A DNA stretch of 53,610 nucleotides. Source: Microvirga sp. KLBC 81 (GTDB lineage Bacteria; Pseudomonadota; Alphaproteobacteria; Rhizobiales; Beijerinckiaceae). Of this stretch, positions 51,006-53,610 are shown one piece after another. The stretch's first letter is position 1, and each line of letters begins with the position of its first letter. The stretch lies in the NCBI RefSeq assembly GCF_003075415.1, contig NZ_QDAH01000041.1, positions 1-53,610 of the forward strand, read 5' to 3'. Both the position numbers and the translations under genes were made by a program. The notes under the pieces were generated by a model. The model worked only from the letters and a program-made list of their open reading frames with translations, had not been told where the DNA came from and ran no database searches.

Positions 51006-52826
51006 TTAGAACATTTCGTCGTCGGCGTCCGCCTCATGCGCCGCCAGCACCTCGGCTTCGCTCATCTCAGTCTCAGTGTCTTCGCCCACCTTCTCCGCGC
51101 GCTCGATCACGTTGACGATCTGCGCACCAGGGAACTTGGACAGAACCGCCTGCACGAGAGGATGACTGGCCGCGCCTTCCTTGCGCTCGCGATCCGCAGC
51201 GATCGCCTGATCGCGCAATGTGGGCGCACCTTCCTCGGATGAAAGCGAGACCATCCAGCGCTGCCCGGTCCATTGCTGAAGCGCGCGCGCCAGATCGTTG
51301 GCGATGGTGCGGTTACCGGACTCGGCGAGGCTGAGTTCGATGTGGCCTTCCTCGAACCGCACGAGGCGCACGTCTCGCTCCAATGCGGCCTTCAGCACGA
51401 TCTCGCGCTTCTCGCCCGCGAGCGCCACCACGTCCTCGAAGCGGCGCAACCGCATCGTCGGCTCGGCAGGTGCCGGTTGAGGGCGAGGCTGCGGCTGAGG
51501 CTGCGACGTCGCAAGTGCCATGCTGCCGGAAGTGGACGGACCACCCGATGGCCTTGACGGTGCAGGCGCAGGACCGCCGGACGGCAGCGGCGCGCCGTCC
51601 TTCAGCGCGCGCAAGGCTTCATCCGGCGTCGGCAGATCGGCGGCGTAAGCCAAGCGCACGAGCACCATCTCGGCCGCCGAGATCGGACGGTTGGAGGATT
51701 GCACTTCGGGAATGCCCTTCAAAAGCATCTGCCAAGCGCGCGAGAGCGTGCGCACCGAGAGCTTCTGCGCATAATCGAGACCGCGCGTGCGCTCGATCTC
51801 CGAAAGAGCCGGATCTCTCGCGGCTTCGGGGATCAGCTTCAGGCGCGTGACCACATGCGAGAACGCGGCGAGATCGGAGAGGATCACCGCCGGATCGGCA
51901 CCGGCATCGTACTGCGAGCGAAGACCGGCAAAAGCGGCCGGCACATCGCCGCGCATCACGGCCTCGAAGAGATCGATGACCTGCGTGCGATCGGCCAATC
52001 CCAGCATGTCGCGCACCGTGTCGGGCGTCACCGCGCCCGCGCCATGGGCAATCGCCTGATCGAGCAGCGAGAGCGCGTCGCGGGCCGAGCCTTCCGCCGC
52101 ACGGGCGATGGCTGCAAGCGCCTCCTGCTCCGCCTGCACGCCCTCGGCCGCGCAGATGCGGGCGAGATGCGCCACGAGCTTGTCCGCCTCGATGCGGCGC
52201 AGGTCGAAGCGCTGGCAGCGCGACAGGATCGTGACGGGGACTTTGCGGATTTCGGTGGTGGCGAAGATGAACTTCGCGTGGGGTGGCGGTTCCTCAAGCG
52301 TCTTCAGGAAGGCGTTGAACGCCTTCTCCGAGAGCATGTGGACCTCGTCGATGATATAGACCTTGTAGCGGGCCGAAACCGGCGAATAGCGGATGCCGTC
52401 GATGATCTGGCGCACATCGTCGATGCCGGTATGGGACGCGGCGTCCATCTCCAGCACGTCCACGTGCCGCGATTCCATGATCGCCTGGCAGTGCACGCCG
52501 AGTTCCGGCATGTGGATGGTGGGTGCGCCGGCGCCGTCGGTTTTCTGGTAGTTGAGGCCGCGGGCGAGAATGCGGGCCGTGGTGGTCTTGCCCACGCCGC
52601 GGACGCCGGTGAGCATCCATGCCTGGGGAATGCGCCCGGTCTCGAAGGCGTTCGAAAGGGTGCGGACCATCGCCTCCTGGCCGATCAGATCGTCGAAGGT
52701 GCGGGGGCGGTATTTGCGGGCAAGGACGCGATAGGGCGAAGACTGCGCCTCGGATACGGGCGCGGCCGGGAAACCCGGCAAGGCCGGCTCGTCGTTCAGG
52801 GGCGTGCCGGCTGTGGTGTCGTCCAT
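51006..52826 (-). CDS. dnaX: DNA polymerase III subunit gamma/tau
   Basis: A 606-residue clamp-loader ATPase. It contains VLARKYRPRTFDDLIGQ (34-50), Walker A GVRGVGKTT (74-82), the DEVH Walker B in IIDEVHMLSEKAFNAFLKTLEEPP, and sensor SRCQRF. The Cys-rich zinc module is reduced to a lone Cys (GVHCQAIMESRH), which I recall as usual in alphaproteobacteria. A Pro/Ser linker (about 415-450) leads to the tau tail. I place the start at 52826; the longer frame to 52952 translates the SRP RNA. Confidence 0.95.
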   Translation of the reverse strand: MDDTTAGTPLNDEPALPGFPAAPVSEAQSSPYRVLARKYRPRTFDDLIGQEAMVRTLSNAFETGRIPQAWMLTGVRGVGKTTTARILARGLNYQKTDGAGAPTIHMPELGVHCQAIMESRHVDVLEMDAASHTGIDDVRQIIDGIRYSPVSARYKVYIIDEVHMLSEKAFNAFLKTLEEPPPHAKFIFATTEIRKVPVTILSRCQRFDLRRIEADKLVAHLARICAAEGVQAEQEALAAIARAAEGSARDALSLLDQAIAHGAGAVTPDTVRDMLGLADRTQVIDLFEAVMRGDVPAAFAGLRSQYDAGADPAVILSDLAAFSHVVTRLKLIPEAARDPALSEIERTRGLDYAQKLSVRTLSRAWQMLLKGIPEVQSSNRPISAAEMVLVRLAYAADLPTPDEALRALKDGAPLPSGGPAPAPSRPSGGPSTSGSMALATSQPQPQPRPQPAPAEPTMRLRRFEDVVALAGEKREIVLKAALERDVRLVRFEEGHIELSLAESGNRTIANDLARALQQWTGQRWMVSLSSEEGAPTLRDQAIAADRERKEGAASHPLVQAVLSKFPGAQIVNVIERAEKVGEDTETEMSEAEVLAAHEADADDEMF

Positions 52827-52856
52827 CGGCTGCAAGGCTTTGGGAAACTCGAAGGT

Positions 52857-52950
52857 GGGAGGCTGGACGAAGACCCGTTCGGTCTCGTTAGGGCTGCTTC
52901 CTTCCGGACCTGACCCGGTTGGCGAGCGAGACGTCCCTCGCCAACCTCCC
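52857..52950 (-). ncRNA. ffs: Small bacterial SRP RNA (4.5S)
   Basis: The hallmark GGTCAGGTCCGGAAGGAAGCAGCC-type apical loop is present on the minus strand at about 52892-52915. The ends GGGAGG (5', 52945-52950) and CCTCCC (3', 52857-52862) pair, which gives a single hairpin of about 94 nt, the 4.5S type. It forms the signal recognition particle with Ffh. It sits 30 bp before dnaX, a common position. Confidence 0.93.
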
Positions 52951-52956
52951 AATGGC

Positions 52957-52985
52957 TATATGGGCGTTTCGGGTCAGGAACGCAA
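52957..52985 (-). promoter_or_regulatory. Promoter of the SRP RNA
   Basis: On the minus strand TTGCGT (52980-52985) and CATATA (52957-52962) are spaced by 17 bp, 6 nt ahead of the predicted RNA 5' end at 52950. The -35 and -10 are moderate matches, but the position is right. Confidence 0.5.
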
Positions 52986-53196
52986 GTTGGAAACTTTTTT
53001 CCTGTGAGTCATCCCAGGGCTACACAGCGGAACCCGGGATCGTTCTCACGCCCAGGGCCCCACCATCACCCGCCCTGTCCCGGTGATCCCGATCATGAGA
53101 AGCGCAGGGCCCATCGGATCGGGGGAATCCTGAGCGCAGCGCATGAAAATGATCCCCTTCCCTCGCTGCGCTCGCCTGGGAAGACGCGGGCGAGCG

Positions 53197-53478
53197 ATGT
53201 CAAAGAGCCAAACGGAAGCGGCCTCGGCTGGCGAGCCTGCCGAGGGTGAATGGGTCGAGGGGGGCGCGAGGAGCGGTCCGGCTCGATCTGTGATGATGAT
53301 GCTTGGAACCGAACGGCTCCTCGCGCACGGCTTCTTTAGGCGGACACCGCAGCGGTCGCTCGGGACCTGCGGGCGGCCTCCTGCCGGTGGGCTGGCGTTC
53401 AGCCTCCTCCGCAGGACCGTGCCCCGGCTCCACAACCTGCGACGCCTCGCGAGCGCGCCCCTCGGTGAGCCGGGACAA
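53197..53478 (-). ncRNA. Candidate structured RNA of unknown family
   Basis: Downstream of a strong minus-strand promoter lies a GC-rich segment with nested pairings. The main stem joins GCGCGAGGAGC (minus strand, 53326-53316) to GCTCCTCGCGC (53274-53264) perfectly, and extends inward by nine of ten further pairs, two of them U-G on the minus strand (these would be A-C clashes on the plus strand). Before it, CCTGCGG/CCGCAGG encloses two small hairpins (GGCTG/CAGCC and CGGC/GCCG). At 53169-53196 a perfect 8-bp hairpin CGCTCGCC/GGCGAGCG may mark the 3' end. I found no motif of 6S, RNase P or tmRNA. Confidence 0.4.
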
Positions 53479-53483
53479 GACAC

Positions 53484-53512
53484 GATATAGCCGAGCTTAG
53501 GACAGAAGTCAA
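53484..53512 (-). promoter_or_regulatory. Strong sigma-70-type promoter, leftward
   Basis: On the minus strand TTGACT (53507-53512) and TATATC (53484-53489) are separated by exactly 17 bp. This is the best sigma-70 match I noticed in the window. Transcription should start near 53477 and enter the structured segment. Confidence 0.6.
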
Positions 53513-53558
53513 GAACGAACAGAGAACATTCTGCGGCTGTCCAATCCAGTTCTCCGTC

Positions 53559-53581
53559 ATCCCCGGGCTTGTGCCGGGGAT
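53559..53581. repeat. REP-like palindrome
   Basis: ATCCCCGG (53559-53566) pairs with CCGGGGAT (53574-53581) around GCTTGTG. I recall the GTCATCCCCGG..CCGGGGATCC pattern as a frequent intergenic palindrome of alphaproteobacteria. The yidC terminator has nearly the same arms. Confidence 0.6.
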
Positions 53582-53610
53582 CCCGCTTCGGTGAGGCGCG
53601 GCGTTCCTCC

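Larger units (their letters stand above)
52951..53610. other. Right-edge region without a supported protein gene
   Basis: About 660 bp. Several overlapping frames exist on both strands, and their translations are Arg/Pro-rich and without domains. The segment 53197-53478 instead shows RNA-like structure and a strong leftward promoter, described separately. A REP-like palindrome closes the window. Confidence 0.5.

Noticed and set aside
52827..52952. 42-residue N-terminal extension of dnaX
   Set aside because: It lies on the SRP RNA, and its translation has no match to the DnaX fold.
53046..53490. Protein genes on either strand at the right end
   Set aside because: The overlapping frames are Arg/Pro-rich and domainless, and the region has RNA-like pairing instead.
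1..53610. CRISPR arrays, insertion sequences, prophage or plasmid replication genes
   Set aside because: No regularly spaced repeats and no transposase, integrase, Cas or replication protein motif was found in any frame.

Overview
The window looks like a chromosome segment of a GC-rich alphaproteobacterium of the order Hyphomicrobiales (Rhizobiales). Methylobacteriaceae, for example Microvirga or Methylobacterium, is my best guess, not a proof. The basis is the housekeeping gene order (rpmH-rnpA-yidC-engB-argB-HAD, dapE-dapD, recR-ybaB-dnaX), the DUF1236 proteins, and the two-hairpin intergenic repeats. No phage genes, insertion sequences, plasmid genes or CRISPR array were seen.

1 to 7.5 kb is a stress and envelope region. 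It holds an orphan CheY-like receiver, a secreted subtilisin-like protease with a Gly/Asn-rich spacer, a divergent ECF sigma factor with a membrane anti-sigma factor, two DUF1236 proteins, a LuxR-type regulator and a small hypothetical protein. About 650 bp of non-coding DNA follows.

7.5 to 19 kb is one long plus-strand catabolic operon. Its order is DeoR regulator, BtpA/SgcQ-like protein, RbsC-type permease, M42 peptidase-like protein (SgcX/FrvX-like), FGGY kinase, periplasmic sugar-binding protein, double ABC ATPase, second permease, DhaK, DhaL and a beta-hydroxyacid dehydrogenase. The parts suggest import, phosphorylation and oxidation of a small sugar or polyol. The combination matches no pathway I can name and is the best candidate here for an undescribed system.

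19 to 25.6 kb holds accessory genes: a DHA2-type efflux pump with a divergent LysR regulator, an EamA exporter, a periplasmic cytochrome c with a beta-propeller partner, and a Tat-exported metallo-beta-lactamase-fold hydrolase.

25.7 to 31.7 kb is a second carbohydrate locus: MalFG-type permeases and a Tat-exported binding protein on the minus strand, divergent from a DapA-family aldolase, a GntR/FCD regulator and a PfkB kinase. No ABC ATPase gene lies nearby. A palindrome in the divergent promoter is the likely operator.

31.7 to 53.6 kb is mostly core genome. It holds tRNA-Arg(ACG), a TVP38 protein with a collapsed flavoprotein remnant and a sensor kinase, the rpmH-rnpA-yidC block, a CYTH-CHAD protein, engB, DUF423, argB, a HAD nucleotidase, a DUF892 protein, rmuC, def-fmt, a GNAT, truA, dapE, dapD, recR, ybaB, dnaX and the SRP RNA. 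Two copies of a two-hairpin repeat lie in the leaders of argB and dapD. At the right end, a strong promoter faces leftward into a GC-rich segment whose main stem has G-U pairs on the minus strand only, which suggests a structured RNA.
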